Assembly: GCA_963653425.1 (NCBI GenBank)
Contig: CAVJWC010000007.1
Coordinates: 1 to 64,000, forward strand
Length of the DNA: 64,000 nt
Direction of reading: 5' to 3'
Source of the DNA: UMGS692 sp963653425
Lineage (GTDB): Bacteria; Bacillota; Clostridia; Christensenellales; CAG-314
Shown: positions 40,669 through 49,619 of the stretch, one piece after another
How positions within the stretch are numbered: the stretch's first letter is position 1
Layout of the letters: each line of letters begins with the position of its first letter
Program-made: the position numbers and the translations under genes
The notes under the pieces: model-generated
The model's database searches: none
Told to the model about the DNA's origin: nothing
The model's input: the letters and a program-made list of their open reading frames with translations, nothing else

Positions 40669-43444
40669 GGAGAGCGGTTCTGCTCAGGGTCAGATGGAAA
40701 ATCTGAGAACCATGCGTTCTAACACCTATAAGACGGCAACGGCTATTCGTGCGAAGATTCAGGATGCGAAAAAGCGCGTGAAGGACATTCACGAAGCAAT
40801 CGGTGTAAAACACGAAGAGATGGAGGCTCAGGCGATTGCTGCGAAAGAAGCAGCCGAAGCTTTGGCGGAAGCGACTGCCCGTGAGGAAGCTCAGAGCAAA
40901 GTCGAAGTTAAAGAAACCGAGACTCAGGTCGCCGAGAAGAAAGCTGCTAAGAAAGACGCGGAAAAAGCAGCTTCGGAGCAGTCCGTTCAGCCCGTTAAAG
41001 AAGAGGAAAAACCCGCAAAAGAAAGCGAGTCCGAGACTAAGAAGAAGGCGGAAAAACCTGCGGACGACAAGGCTAAATCCAAACCCGTAAAGGCAACGGA
41101 AACGGAAGCTCCCAAAGCCAATAAGGAAGAGGAAAAGAAAGTCGTTCCCGAAAAGCCTGCCGAAAAATCTCCGTCCGTTGAAAAGGTTTCTACCGTACAG
41201 ACCAATCCCAACGAAACGACGAGGATTTATACCGACGAAAAGGGCGTAGTTAAGGTAAGAAGATTCCTTAACGAGATTCCCAAGGCTCCAAGAGACGTGA
41301 ATAAGTCTCAGGGCAAAGGAAAACCCGTCGGCGGAAAACGCGACGGCGTTCAGACGGGCGACAGACAGAGTAAATTCGGACAGCAGAAGACCTTCGATCA
41401 GGGTAAGCCTGCCTTTAATAAAGATAAAGACGACGCGACTCGTCCTCAGAAGTCTACGACGCAGAGAAGCGGAAGCGGTGCGCCGAGAATGGACTTCGTG
41501 CCTGCTCCTCAGCAGAAGCAGAGAAACTTCTCGAAGAATCAGGAAAGAACGGAAGAAAAGAGTAAGAATAAGTCCGGTAAGCACAATATGATCGTCAAGT
41601 CTTACGACGACGACGAAAGAGACGTAGTACGTCGTCCGCGCCCCAAGAAAGCCGAGACTAAGTTCGAACCCGTTATAAAGAAGATAGACCACGCCGTTGT
41701 TAATACGGAAGAAATCGTCATAAAAGACCTCAGCGAAAAGATAGGCGTTTCCGTTGCGGAAATCATAAAGAAGCTTTTCGTGGAAGGCGGTATTATCAAG
41801 ACCATTAACGACAAGATAGACTTCTCGACGGCGGAATACGTTTCCAACATTTTCGGAGTAACCCTTACGCTTAAACTCGAACAGTCGGCGGAAGACACTC
41901 TGAACGCGGGCGTCAAGTCGGACGACGACAATCTTCCCGATACCGAAAAACGCGCGCCCATCGTTACCGTTATGGGACACGTTGACCACGGTAAGACTTC
42001 GCTTCTTGACGCTATAAGACACACCAGCGTAACCAAAGGCGAAGCGGGCGGTATCACTCAGGCGATAGGCGCATATCAGGTAGTTATAAACGGCGAACCC
42101 ATTACCTTTATCGACACGCCCGGACACGAAGCGTTTACCGCTATGAGAGCAAGGGGCGCGCAGGTTACGGATATAGCCATTATAGTGGTAGCTGCCGACG
42201 ACGGCGTTATGCCTCAGACGATCGAAGCCATAAACCACGCCAAAGCGGCGGGCGTTCCCATAGTCGTAGCCATAAACAAGATGGATAAACCCACGGCTAA
42301 CCCGGAAGTAGTTAAGACTCAGCTCACCGAATACGGCATCGTTCCCGAAGAATGGGGCGGAGACAACATCATGGTACCCGTTTCGGCTAAGTCGGGAATG
42401 GGTATAAAAGAACTTCTCGAAGCGATACTTATCGTTGCGGAAGTAAAAGAACTCAAAGCAAATCCAAAAAAGCGCGCAAGCGGTACGATTATCGAAGCGA
42501 AACTCGACAAGAACAGAGGCCCCGTCGCAACGGCTCTCGTTCAGAACGGTACTCTGCGCGTAGGAGATTATATAATCGCAGGTACGGCGGACGGTAAAGT
42601 CAAGGCTATGTTCGATGAAAACGGCAAGAGCGTTAAGGAAGCAGGTCCTTCTACGCCCGTGGAAGTTCTCGGTTTCTCGGCTGTACCCAACGCAGGCGAC
42701 GTTATGTTCTCGGTAGACGAAAAACTCGGCAAACAGGTTGCCAGCGAAAGAAAAGACAAGGAAAAACTTGCCAGAACCAACGTTTCCACTACCGTTTCTC
42801 TCGACGATCTCTATTCAAAGATCAACGAAGAGAATATGAAGAACCTCAACCTTATCATAAAGACGGACGTTCAGGGCAGTCTCGAAGCTTTGAAGTCGTC
42901 GCTTGTAAAGATTTCCAACGAAGAAGTCAAGGTTTCGCCCATTCACGGAGGCGTAGGCGCAATTACCGAATCGGACGTTATGCTTGCAAAAGCCAGCAAC
43001 GCGATTATTATCGGCTTTAACGTAAGAGCCGACGCCAACGCGAAAGCCGCTGCCGAAAGAGAAGAAGTCGACATAAGAATTTACAGAGTCATTTACGACG
43101 CGGTAAACGACGTAACGGCGGCTATAAAGGGTATGCTTGCGCCCAAGTACAAGGAAACCATCTTAGGTTCCGCGGAAGTCCGCGAAGTCTTCAGGATTTC
43201 GGGAGTAGGCGCGGTCGCAGGTTGCTACGTGACGAGCGGAAAGATTTCGAGAGGCAGTAAGATCAGAGTTTACAGAAACGACGTTATGATAGTGGACTGC
43301 GAAATGTCCGCCCTCAAACGTTTCAAGGACGACGTTAAGGAAGTCGCACAGGGTTACGAATGCGGTATATCGCTCGTTAACTACAACGACATTAAAGTCG
43401 GCGACGTCTTTGAAAACTATATAATGGAAGAAATTAAGCAATAA
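40652..43444 (+). CDS. infB: Translation initiation factor IF-2
   Basis: 930-residue GTPase that brings initiator tRNA to the 30S subunit. An Ala/Glu/Lys-rich disordered N-terminal region (about 1-340) is followed by the IF2-N fold (about 350-410), then the G domain: G1 GHVDHGKT at 442-449, DTPGHEAF and NKMD. Domains II-IV follow. TTG at 40652 was used because GGAGG lies 10 bp before it; an ATG at 40694 is the alternative. It overlaps the L7Ae gene. Confidence 0.97.
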   Translation: MTVKNKESGSAQGQMENLRTMRSNTYKTATAIRAKIQDAKKRVKDIHEAIGVKHEEMEAQAIAAKEAAEALAEATAREEAQSKVEVKETETQVAEKKAAKKDAEKAASEQSVQPVKEEEKPAKESESETKKKAEKPADDKAKSKPVKATETEAPKANKEEEKKVVPEKPAEKSPSVEKVSTVQTNPNETTRIYTDEKGVVKVRRFLNEIPKAPRDVNKSQGKGKPVGGKRDGVQTGDRQSKFGQQKTFDQGKPAFNKDKDDATRPQKSTTQRSGSGAPRMDFVPAPQQKQRNFSKNQERTEEKSKNKSGKHNMIVKSYDDDERDVVRRPRPKKAETKFEPVIKKIDHAVVNTEEIVIKDLSEKIGVSVAEIIKKLFVEGGIIKTINDKIDFSTAEYVSNIFGVTLTLKLEQSAEDTLNAGVKSDDDNLPDTEKRAPIVTVMGHVDHGKTSLLDAIRHTSVTKGEAGGITQAIGAYQVVINGEPITFIDTPGHEAFTAMRARGAQVTDIAIIVVAADDGVMPQTIEAINHAKAAGVPIVVAINKMDKPTANPEVVKTQLTEYGIVPEEWGGDNIMVPVSAKSGMGIKELLEAILIVAEVKELKANPKKRASGTIIEAKLDKNRGPVATALVQNGTLRVGDYIIAGTADGKVKAMFDENGKSVKEAGPSTPVEVLGFSAVPNAGDVMFSVDEKLGKQVASERKDKEKLARTNVSTTVSLDDLYSKINEENMKNLNLIIKTDVQGSLEALKSSLVKISNEEVKVSPIHGGVGAITESDVMLAKASNAIIIGFNVRADANAKAAAEREEVDIRIYRVIYDAVNDVTAAIKGMLAPKYKETILGSAEVREVFRISGVGAVAGCYVTSGKISRGSKIRVYRNDVMIVDCEMSALKRFKDDVKEVAQGYECGISLVNYNDIKVGDVFENYIMEEIKQ

Positions 43445-43529
43445 AGGCTTTTTTGTCGCTGCCCTGCTTTCTTTTTGGAGGCGGGGCAGACGGCTATTAT
43501 GCCGCAAACGCGGTTTGTCGGAGGTAAAA

Positions 43530-43931
43530 ATGAGTACGCCGAGAACGGAAAAACTCAACGCTGAATTCCAGCGCAGTATATACGAAATATTGAAAAACAG
43601 AGTAAAAGATCCTCGTCTTACCGAAATGTTTTCGGTAACCAAAGTGGACGTAGATAAAGAACTCAGCCTTGCAAAGGTCTATATAAGCGTGTTTTCTTCG
43701 GATAAAAAGAAAGCAAGCGAAACTTACGAGGCTATAGAAAACAGCGCGGGCTTCGTGCGCCGTGAACTTTCAAAAGGAATGCGCATAAGAACCGTTCCGC
43801 CCATAAAGTTTATCTACGACGACACTATGGAATACAGCGAGAAGATAGATAAACTCATAGACAGTCTTATAAAGAAAGAAAACGCCGACGGGAAAAATGA
43901 AAACGCAGACGGCGATTCGGAGAAGGAATAA
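43530..43931 (+). CDS. rbfA: Ribosome-binding factor A
   Basis: 133-residue KH-like 30S maturation factor. RTEKLNAEFQRSIYEIL, DPRLTEMFSVTKVDVDKELSLAKVYIS and MRIRTVPPIKFIYDDT are family motifs. ATG at 43530 follows GGAGG at good spacing; the open frame upstream to 43515 contains the Shine-Dalgarno. A short Asn/Asp/Glu tail ends the protein. nrnA follows by 2 bp. Confidence 0.96.
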   Translation: MSTPRTEKLNAEFQRSIYEILKNRVKDPRLTEMFSVTKVDVDKELSLAKVYISVFSSDKKKASETYEAIENSAGFVRRELSKGMRIRTVPPIKFIYDDTMEYSEKIDKLIDSLIKKENADGKNENADGDSEKE

Positions 43932-43933
43932 TT

Positions 43934-44896
43934 ATGAGCTGTTTCGAACAAGTAACGGAATTACTGAAAAAAGCCGAAAACGTAGCTATTTTTTGTCATA
44001 CGTTGCCCGACCCCGATACTTTGGGTTCGGCTCTTGCGCTGAGAGAAGCTCTTATGTCTCTTAACAAAAAAGCGAGTATTTTCTGCGATACGGTTTTAGC
44101 GGGAAGACTTAAATTCGTTTCGGGTTACGAAACCATTTCCACCGAGTTTCAGGGCAGGTACGACCTTCATATAGCTATCGACTGCGGAGACAGATACAGA
44201 CTGGGAACTCTGGAAAACACCTTCTTCCGTTGCCGTAACAACGTTAACGTCGACCATCACTATCTCACCAACGACCGTTTTGCAGTCGTTAACTGGGTGG
44301 AAAACCGAGCAAGCGCGGCGCAGATGGTTTACGATATAATCAAGGCTCTTGGCGTTACCGTTACCGAAAACATCGCCAAGGCTATAATGTCGGGTATAGT
44401 TACCGACACCAACGCTTTTACCAACACCAACACCGATAAAGCCGTTCTGAATACGGCAGCCGAACTTATCGACAAAGTGGATATAAACTTCCTCGATTTC
44501 AGACTTAGAAGGAATTCTTCTTTCGTCAGAATCAAACTTATGGGCAGGGCTTTACACGGAACAAAGCTTTATTGCGGAGGAAAGGTTGCCGTTATGTCCA
44601 TAAGAGAGAAGGATTTGCTCGAAGAGGGCGCGGAATTTTCCGATACGGACGGATTTACCGACAAGATTCTCGATATAGAAGGCATAAAAGCCGCCGTGTG
44701 TATTTCCGAAAAGTCCCCAAACACCTTTAAGATAGGAATGCGCGGTAAAGACGGCACGGACGTTTGCGCCGTGTGCAAATCTTTCGGCGGAGGCGGACAT
44801 AAAGTTGCCGCGGGCTGTACGATATGCGGTTTTTACGAGGACGTTTTAGAGCGCATTTTAAGGGCTTTCGAACTGGAACTCGGATACGAAAGATAA
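43934..44896 (+). CDS. nrnA: DHH-family nanoRNase/pAp phosphatase
   Basis: 320-residue DHH-DHHA1 phosphoesterase that degrades short oligonucleotides and pAp. H22, D26 and D28 (CHTLPDPDTLGSA), the DHH motif at 107-109 and the DHHA1 SFGGGGHKVAAGC motif near residue 285 are present. It sits between rbfA and truB, the usual place for nrnA in Firmicutes, with truB 3 bp away. Confidence 0.93.
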   Translation: MSCFEQVTELLKKAENVAIFCHTLPDPDTLGSALALREALMSLNKKASIFCDTVLAGRLKFVSGYETISTEFQGRYDLHIAIDCGDRYRLGTLENTFFRCRNNVNVDHHYLTNDRFAVVNWVENRASAAQMVYDIIKALGVTVTENIAKAIMSGIVTDTNAFTNTNTDKAVLNTAAELIDKVDINFLDFRLRRNSSFVRIKLMGRALHGTKLYCGGKVAVMSIREKDLLEEGAEFSDTDGFTDKILDIEGIKAAVCISEKSPNTFKIGMRGKDGTDVCAVCKSFGGGGHKVAAGCTICGFYEDVLERILRAFELELGYER

Positions 44897-44899
44897 CTG

Positions 44900-45754
44900 A
44901 TGATAGGTTTTATAAATTGCAACAAACCTTCGGGACTGACTTCGAGCGACGTGGTTTCGAGGATAAAAAGAATAAGCGGAGGAGAGAAGGTCGGACATAT
45001 GGGAACGCTCGATCCGGGCGCGGCGGGGGTTCTGCCCGTGGCTCTCGGGAAAGCCAACAGACTTTTCGACTTTCTTACCCGTAAAAAGAAGAAATACCGC
45101 GCCGTTTTCACTTTCGGCGTAACTACAGACACTCTCGACAGTTACGGTAAAGTCACGGGAAGAGGCACTGTCCCCGATAAATCCGTGATAGAAAGTAAAC
45201 TAAGCGATTTTACGGGCAGAATAAGTCAGGTTCCGCCCCTCTATTCGGCAATAAACGTCGGCGGAGTCAGAGCCTATAAGCTTGCGAGAAACGACGCTCA
45301 GGTAGAAATCAGACCGCGCGAAGTGGAAGTCTTTTCCTTCGGGCTTTTAAGGCAGACGGACGAAGCTTCCTTCGAGTTCGACATAACCTGCGGAGGAGGA
45401 ACTTATATAAGAAGTCTCGTTCGCGACCTTGCTTTTTCGCTCGGAACGGTAGGCTATATGAGTACGCTGCTGAGGCTTTATTCGGGCGTTTTTACCTTGG
45501 ACGAAGCGCTTTCCATTGAAGATATTCAGGAAGACTTCTCGGGTTCGGTTCTGCCCGTGGAATTCGTACTTGGCGGACTGAAACGATACGAAATTCCCGA
45601 AAACAGGAAAAAACACGCCCTTAACGGAATAGAAATTCCCGTGAGCGAAGAATACGAAGGGAATCCTTTCTGCGTGTATTCGGACGGAGAACTTAAAGGA
45701 CTTGCCGAGAGAAAGAACGGAAAACTCGTTTTCACGGCAAGACTTGACGGATAA
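44900..45754 (+). CDS. truB: tRNA pseudouridine55 synthase
   Basis: 284 residues. It makes pseudouridine 55 in the T loop of tRNAs. The catalytic D38 is in GHMGTLDPGAAGVLPVALG, and the N-terminal GFINCNKPSGLTSSDVV and later GGTYIRSLVRDLA motifs match TruB. It is tightly packed between nrnA and ribF (13-bp gap). Confidence 0.96.
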   Translation: MIGFINCNKPSGLTSSDVVSRIKRISGGEKVGHMGTLDPGAAGVLPVALGKANRLFDFLTRKKKKYRAVFTFGVTTDTLDSYGKVTGRGTVPDKSVIESKLSDFTGRISQVPPLYSAINVGGVRAYKLARNDAQVEIRPREVEVFSFGLLRQTDEASFEFDITCGGGTYIRSLVRDLAFSLGTVGYMSTLLRLYSGVFTLDEALSIEDIQEDFSGSVLPVEFVLGGLKRYEIPENRKKHALNGIEIPVSEEYEGNPFCVYSDGELKGLAERKNGKLVFTARLDG

Positions 45755-45767
45755 TAACGGAGCTTAA

Positions 45768-46703
45768 ATGAATTTATACGGTATCGACATAATAAAATTC
45801 GGCGAGCCGAGCGGAAAGAGACTTGTCGTGGCTCTGGGCTTTTTCGACTGCATTCACGTAGGGCATCAGGCTCTTATAGAAGAGGCGAAAATCAAAGCAA
45901 CGGGGCTTCACGCAGAACCTGCGCTGTTTACTTTCAGCAACGATCCTTTCGTTCTTCTCGGTAACGGCAAAAAGCCCGTTTTAACCTTTGAAGAAAGACT
46001 TAACGAACTTGGCAGAACGGGCGTTAAAAACGTAGTCGTCGCGGAGTTTAACGAAGAACTTATGAACACTTCGGGCGAAACCTTTTTCGCGGGGCTTATA
46101 AAAACGGGCGCGGTCGGAATAGTCTGCGGAAGAGATTACACCTGCGGAGTTAAAGGTTCGACGGGTACGGACGAATTAAAGACCATGGCTGAAAAAGACG
46201 GAGTAGACCTTACCGTCAAAGGCGACGTTTTCGTAGGCGGAGAAAAGGTCAGCAGTACCGCCGTAAGAAAGGCTCTTATCGAAGGAGATTTACCGCGCGC
46301 GAACGCCCTTCTCGGAAAGCCTTACGTAATAGGTTCGAGCGTCATTAAAGGCGACGGCTTGGGCAGAACTTTCGGTTTCCCGACAGCCAACCTTCTCGTT
46401 CCCGAAGAAAAACTACTGCCCGCGAGCGGAGTTTACGCGGCAAAGACCGACGTCGACGGAAAGAATTACGTAGCCGCCCTTCATATAGGCGAAAGACCTA
46501 CGATAAGCAGGGGCGAAAGGCGCATAGAAGCCTTTTTATCGGGCTTTGACGGGGATTTGTACGGACGGAAACTTTACCTCGAACTTGACAGGAAGATAAG
46601 GGACGTAAAGAAATTCGATTCGGTGGACCGACTGAAACTTCAGATAGCGCGCGACGTTAAAAAAGCGCAGAAATATGCGGAGGAAAGAGGCAACGATGAT
46701 TAA
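45768..46703 (+). CDS. ribF: Bifunctional riboflavin kinase/FAD synthetase
   Basis: 311 residues. The N-terminal nucleotidyltransferase domain has ALGFFDCIHVGHQALI and SSTAVRKALIEGDLPRANALLG. The C-terminal flavokinase domain has GDGLGRTFGFPTANLL and AALHIGERPT. It converts riboflavin to FMN and FAD. It ends the translation cluster. rpsO, which commonly follows ribF, is absent; the AP-endonuclease-like gene overlaps its end. Confidence 0.96.
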   Translation: MNLYGIDIIKFGEPSGKRLVVALGFFDCIHVGHQALIEEAKIKATGLHAEPALFTFSNDPFVLLGNGKKPVLTFEERLNELGRTGVKNVVVAEFNEELMNTSGETFFAGLIKTGAVGIVCGRDYTCGVKGSTGTDELKTMAEKDGVDLTVKGDVFVGGEKVSSTAVRKALIEGDLPRANALLGKPYVIGSSVIKGDGLGRTFGFPTANLLVPEEKLLPASGVYAAKTDVDGKNYVAALHIGERPTISRGERRIEAFLSGFDGDLYGRKLYLELDRKIRDVKKFDSVDRLKLQIARDVKKAQKYAEERGNDD

Positions 46704-47568
46704 ATTCGGACCGAGCGGGAATTCGCTCTCTTTCTACGGGGAAGGAAACAAGCATTCGGAACAGGCGCCCGAATGGCTTCATAAAAAAGGGCTGTCGCTT
46801 TACGAGTACAGTTTCAGCAGAGGAACGAACGTTTCCGACGCAAAATGCAGTCTTATAGGCGAAAACGCCGAGAAGTACGGAATAGAAGTTTCCGTTCACG
46901 CGCCCTATTACGTCAATCTTGCGAACACAAGCGACGAAATGATAGAAAAGTCTTTCGGGTATATCCTTAAAAGCGCGGAGAAAGTCAGACTTATGAAGGG
47001 CAACAGGGTAGTCTTTCATCCGGCGGCAAAGGGAAATCTTACACGAGAAGAAGCCGTTCGTCTTACGAAAGAAAGACTTGCCCTTCTTGCAAAAAGGATA
47101 GAAGAACAAGGCTATACGGACGTTCTTTTCTGTATAGAAACCATGGGTAAGATAAATCAGATAGGAAGTCTTGACGAAGTCGCGGAGTTCTGCACTTTAA
47201 GCGATTGTTTTATTCCGACGGTGGATTTCGGACATCTCAACGCAAGAACGATGGGCGGAATGAACAGCGGAGAAGATTACCTTAACGCGCTTAAACTTCT
47301 TACCGAAGTTATAGGAAAAGAGAAAACGGGAAAGATGCACGTGCATTTTTCCAAAATAGAATACGCAAAGGGCGGAGAAATCAGACATCTTACCTTTGAA
47401 GACAGGATTTACGGACCCGAATTCGAACCGCTTGCGCCCGTTCTTGCGGAATATTCGCCCGACGCGCGGGTTATCTGCGAATCGGACGGAACGCAGACAG
47501 AAGACGCTCTTACGATGCAGAGAATTTACAGGGAAACCTTGGAAACGAACGCTAAAAAGCAAGCTTAG
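46696..47568 (+). CDS. AP endonuclease family 2 (endonuclease IV-like)
   Basis: 290-residue TIM barrel of the AP endonuclease 2 family. Candidate metal ligands lie in VSVHAPYYVNLAN (H), VVFHPAAKG (H), LFCIETMGK (E), VDFGHLNA (D, H), MHVHFSKIEYAKG (H) and ICESDGTQTEDAL (E). It is consistent with endonuclease IV, which cuts at abasic sites, but the sequence is divergent. The start at 46696 overlaps ribF by 8 bp and follows GGAGGAAAGAGG. Sugar isomerase-type relatives are a less likely reading. Confidence 0.82.
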   Translation: MIKFGPSGNSLSFYGEGNKHSEQAPEWLHKKGLSLYEYSFSRGTNVSDAKCSLIGENAEKYGIEVSVHAPYYVNLANTSDEMIEKSFGYILKSAEKVRLMKGNRVVFHPAAKGNLTREEAVRLTKERLALLAKRIEEQGYTDVLFCIETMGKINQIGSLDEVAEFCTLSDCFIPTVDFGHLNARTMGGMNSGEDYLNALKLLTEVIGKEKTGKMHVHFSKIEYAKGGEIRHLTFEDRIYGPEFEPLAPVLAEYSPDARVICESDGTQTEDALTMQRIYRETLETNAKKQA

Positions 47569-47739
47569 AAACGCAGAAAAAAGCAAGTGCGGATAAGCGC
47601 AAAAAGCGTTTCGGAAAGCAAAACGACATAAAACAGGTGAATTACGGTGCGAGGCGTTACGTTTTTATCGTTTGTATTAAAGCGATTGCAATAAACGCAG
47701 AGCCGAGCGCAATTATTATAAATTTTAACGGAGGTTAGT

Positions 47740-48804
47740 ATGAAAGACACAAAGAAATTATTCGAACTCAATAAAGAGATCGACGCGATTCTCGTTACTT
47801 CGCAGAAAAACAGATATTATTTTACAGGTTTTTCCAGCACGGCAGGCTATCTTCTTATTATGAAGAACGCGACGGAATTCATTACCGATTTCAGATACGG
47901 AGAAATGGCTGAGCCTCTTAAAAAAGACGGAATCAACGTAGTCGTCTGCGCCGGCGCGGAAACTATGAATTATATCAGAAATAAGCTTGAACAGGAAGGC
48001 GTTAAAAAGCTCGGTTTCGAAGACACCGAAATGACCTGCGCGGAATTCGGCGGATATAAAAAAGCCATTCCTTCGGTGGAATTCGTTCCCGTCGGAAAGG
48101 ATATAGAATTCATTCGTCGCTATAAAACTCAGGACGAACTCGATAACATCGCGAAAGCTCAGACCATTACCGATAAGGTTTTCACGCATATGCTTGACGT
48201 TATCAAGCCGGGCGTAAGCGAAATCGAACTCGCGATAGAACTCGAATGCACCATAAGAAGACTCGGCGGAGACGGACTTGCCTTCGACACGATTATAGCT
48301 TCGGGCGAAAACAGCTCCAAACCTCACGCTCACCCCACCGAAAAGAAGATCGAAAAGGGCGACGCGGTTACCATGGACTTCGGCGCAAGATACGCGGGCT
48401 ACTGCTCGGATATGACGAGAACGGTTTTCGTCGGACAGCCTTCCGATAAGATGAAAGACATTTACGACACCGTTCTGAACGCTCAGGTGCTTACCCTTCA
48501 GACGATAAAATCGGGAATGAAAGGTTGCGAAATGGACGCTATCGCAAGAAATTACATCAAGAGCAGAGGTTACGGCGAATACTTCCAGCACAGCACGGGA
48601 CACAGCGTAGGTCTGGATATTCACGAAAGCCCCAATTTAAGTCCGCTTTGCGACGTCGTTTTCGAACCCAATATGCTCGGAACGGTCGAACCGGGCGTCT
48701 ATATTGCGGGAATCGGCGGAGTAAGAATAGAAGATCTCGTTATTTTTACACAAGATGGAATCAAAGATTTGACAACTTCGCCTAAAGATATTATAATATT
48801 ATAG
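47740..48804 (+). CDS. Xaa-Pro aminopeptidase (M24 family)
   Basis: 354 residues. An N-terminal creatinase-like domain (about 1-125) is followed by a pita-bread metallopeptidase fold. Metal ligands are visible: D in VTMDFGARYAGYCSD (two Asp), H in STGHSVGLDIHE, E in GTVEPGVYI and the final E in GGVRIEDLV. It releases N-terminal residues before proline. GGAGG precedes the ATG. The gene's last 36 bp carry the efp promoter. pepQ/pepP-efp adjacency is typical of Firmicutes. Confidence 0.93.
   Translation: MKDTKKLFELNKEIDAILVTSQKNRYYFTGFSSTAGYLLIMKNATEFITDFRYGEMAEPLKKDGINVVVCAGAETMNYIRNKLEQEGVKKLGFEDTEMTCAEFGGYKKAIPSVEFVPVGKDIEFIRRYKTQDELDNIAKAQTITDKVFTHMLDVIKPGVSEIELAIELECTIRRLGGDGLAFDTIIASGENSSKPHAHPTEKKIEKGDAVTMDFGARYAGYCSDMTRTVFVGQPSDKMKDIYDTVLNAQVLTLQTIKSGMKGCEMDAIARNYIKSRGYGEYFQHSTGHSVGLDIHESPNLSPLCDVVFEPNMLGTVEPGVYIAGIGGVRIEDLVIFTQDGIKDLTTSPKDIIIL
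48769..48797 (+). promoter_or_regulatory. efp promoter inside the 3' end of the aminopeptidase gene
   Basis: TTGACA (48769-48774), 17-bp spacer, TATAAT (48792-48797), a perfect consensus lying wholly within the last coding bases of the upstream gene. Confidence 0.85.
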
Positions 48805-48857
48805 TTAAAGGCGCGATTAGTCTCTTAAACTAAGAGTCAGCCATTCAGGAGGAAAAA

Positions 48858-49421
48858 ATGATATTAGCAGGCGATTTCAGAAAAGGCATAACCTTTGTTG
48901 ACGGCTCTGCGGTTTACGTTATAGTTGATTTCCAGCACGTTAAACCCGGCAAAGGCGCAGCATTCGTTCGTACCAAGATCCGTAACGTTATGACGGGAGC
49001 GGTTTTGGAACGTACCTTCAACCCCACGGATAAGTTCGAAAAGGCAATGATCGAAAATAAGAAGATGCAGTACCTTTATGCGGACGAAGGCATCTATTAC
49101 TTTATGGACCCCGAAACTTTCGAACAGGTTCCCCTCAACAAGAGTCAGGTCGAAGACGCTCTTCAGTACATGACGGAAAATATGGAAGCTACCATTCAGT
49201 TCTACAAAGGCGAAGCTTTCTCGGTTGAACCGCCTAACTTCGTTGAGCTTCTCGTTACCGTATGCGAACCGGGCGCGGTAGGCAACACCGCCACCAACGT
49301 AACCAAACCGGCTACCGTCGAAACGGGTTACGAACTTCAGGTTCCCATGTTCGTTAACGAAGGCGACAAGATTCGTATCGACACCAGAACGGGCGAATAC
49401 ATGGAAAGAATCAAGCAGTAA
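48858..49421 (+). CDS. efp: Elongation factor P
   Basis: 187-residue three-domain EF-P that rescues ribosomes stalled on polyproline. The tip loop is PGKGAAF with lysine at residue 32, the residue modified in several Gram-positives. Domains II and III follow (TFNPTDKFEKA, then GTATN-like NTATNVTKPATVETG). AGGAGG precedes the ATG. Palindromic sequence of the dispersed type (about 49430-49486) follows. Confidence 0.97.
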   Translation: MILAGDFRKGITFVDGSAVYVIVDFQHVKPGKGAAFVRTKIRNVMTGAVLERTFNPTDKFEKAMIENKKMQYLYADEGIYYFMDPETFEQVPLNKSQVEDALQYMTENMEATIQFYKGEAFSVEPPNFVELLVTVCEPGAVGNTATNVTKPATVETGYELQVPMFVNEGDKIRIDTRTGEYMERIKQ

Positions 49422-49429
49422 ATTTAAGA

Positions 49430-49486
49430 CCGTTCCGTTTTTTCCGCGGTTATCTTTGCGGTAATCTGAGGTAAAGAACGGTAACG
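49430..49486. repeat. Imperfect palindrome related to the mini-palindromes
   Basis: CCGTTCCGTTTTTTCCGCGG with TTTGCGGTAATC and AAAGAACGGTAACG form a loose inverted repeat using the same words as the array at 13782. The rest of the 49422-49619 gap is unremarkable. Confidence 0.45.
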
Positions 49487-49619
49487 CGTTTATCTTGCGT
49501 TTTTGACGGAAGATAATCTTAAACCAGGCGATAACGGGCGGAGCGTTTGTCTTCGCCCTTATAGATTTATTAAAGAGCGGTACGGAAAGTGCCGCTTTTT
49601 CACGGAAGGCGTAAAAATT

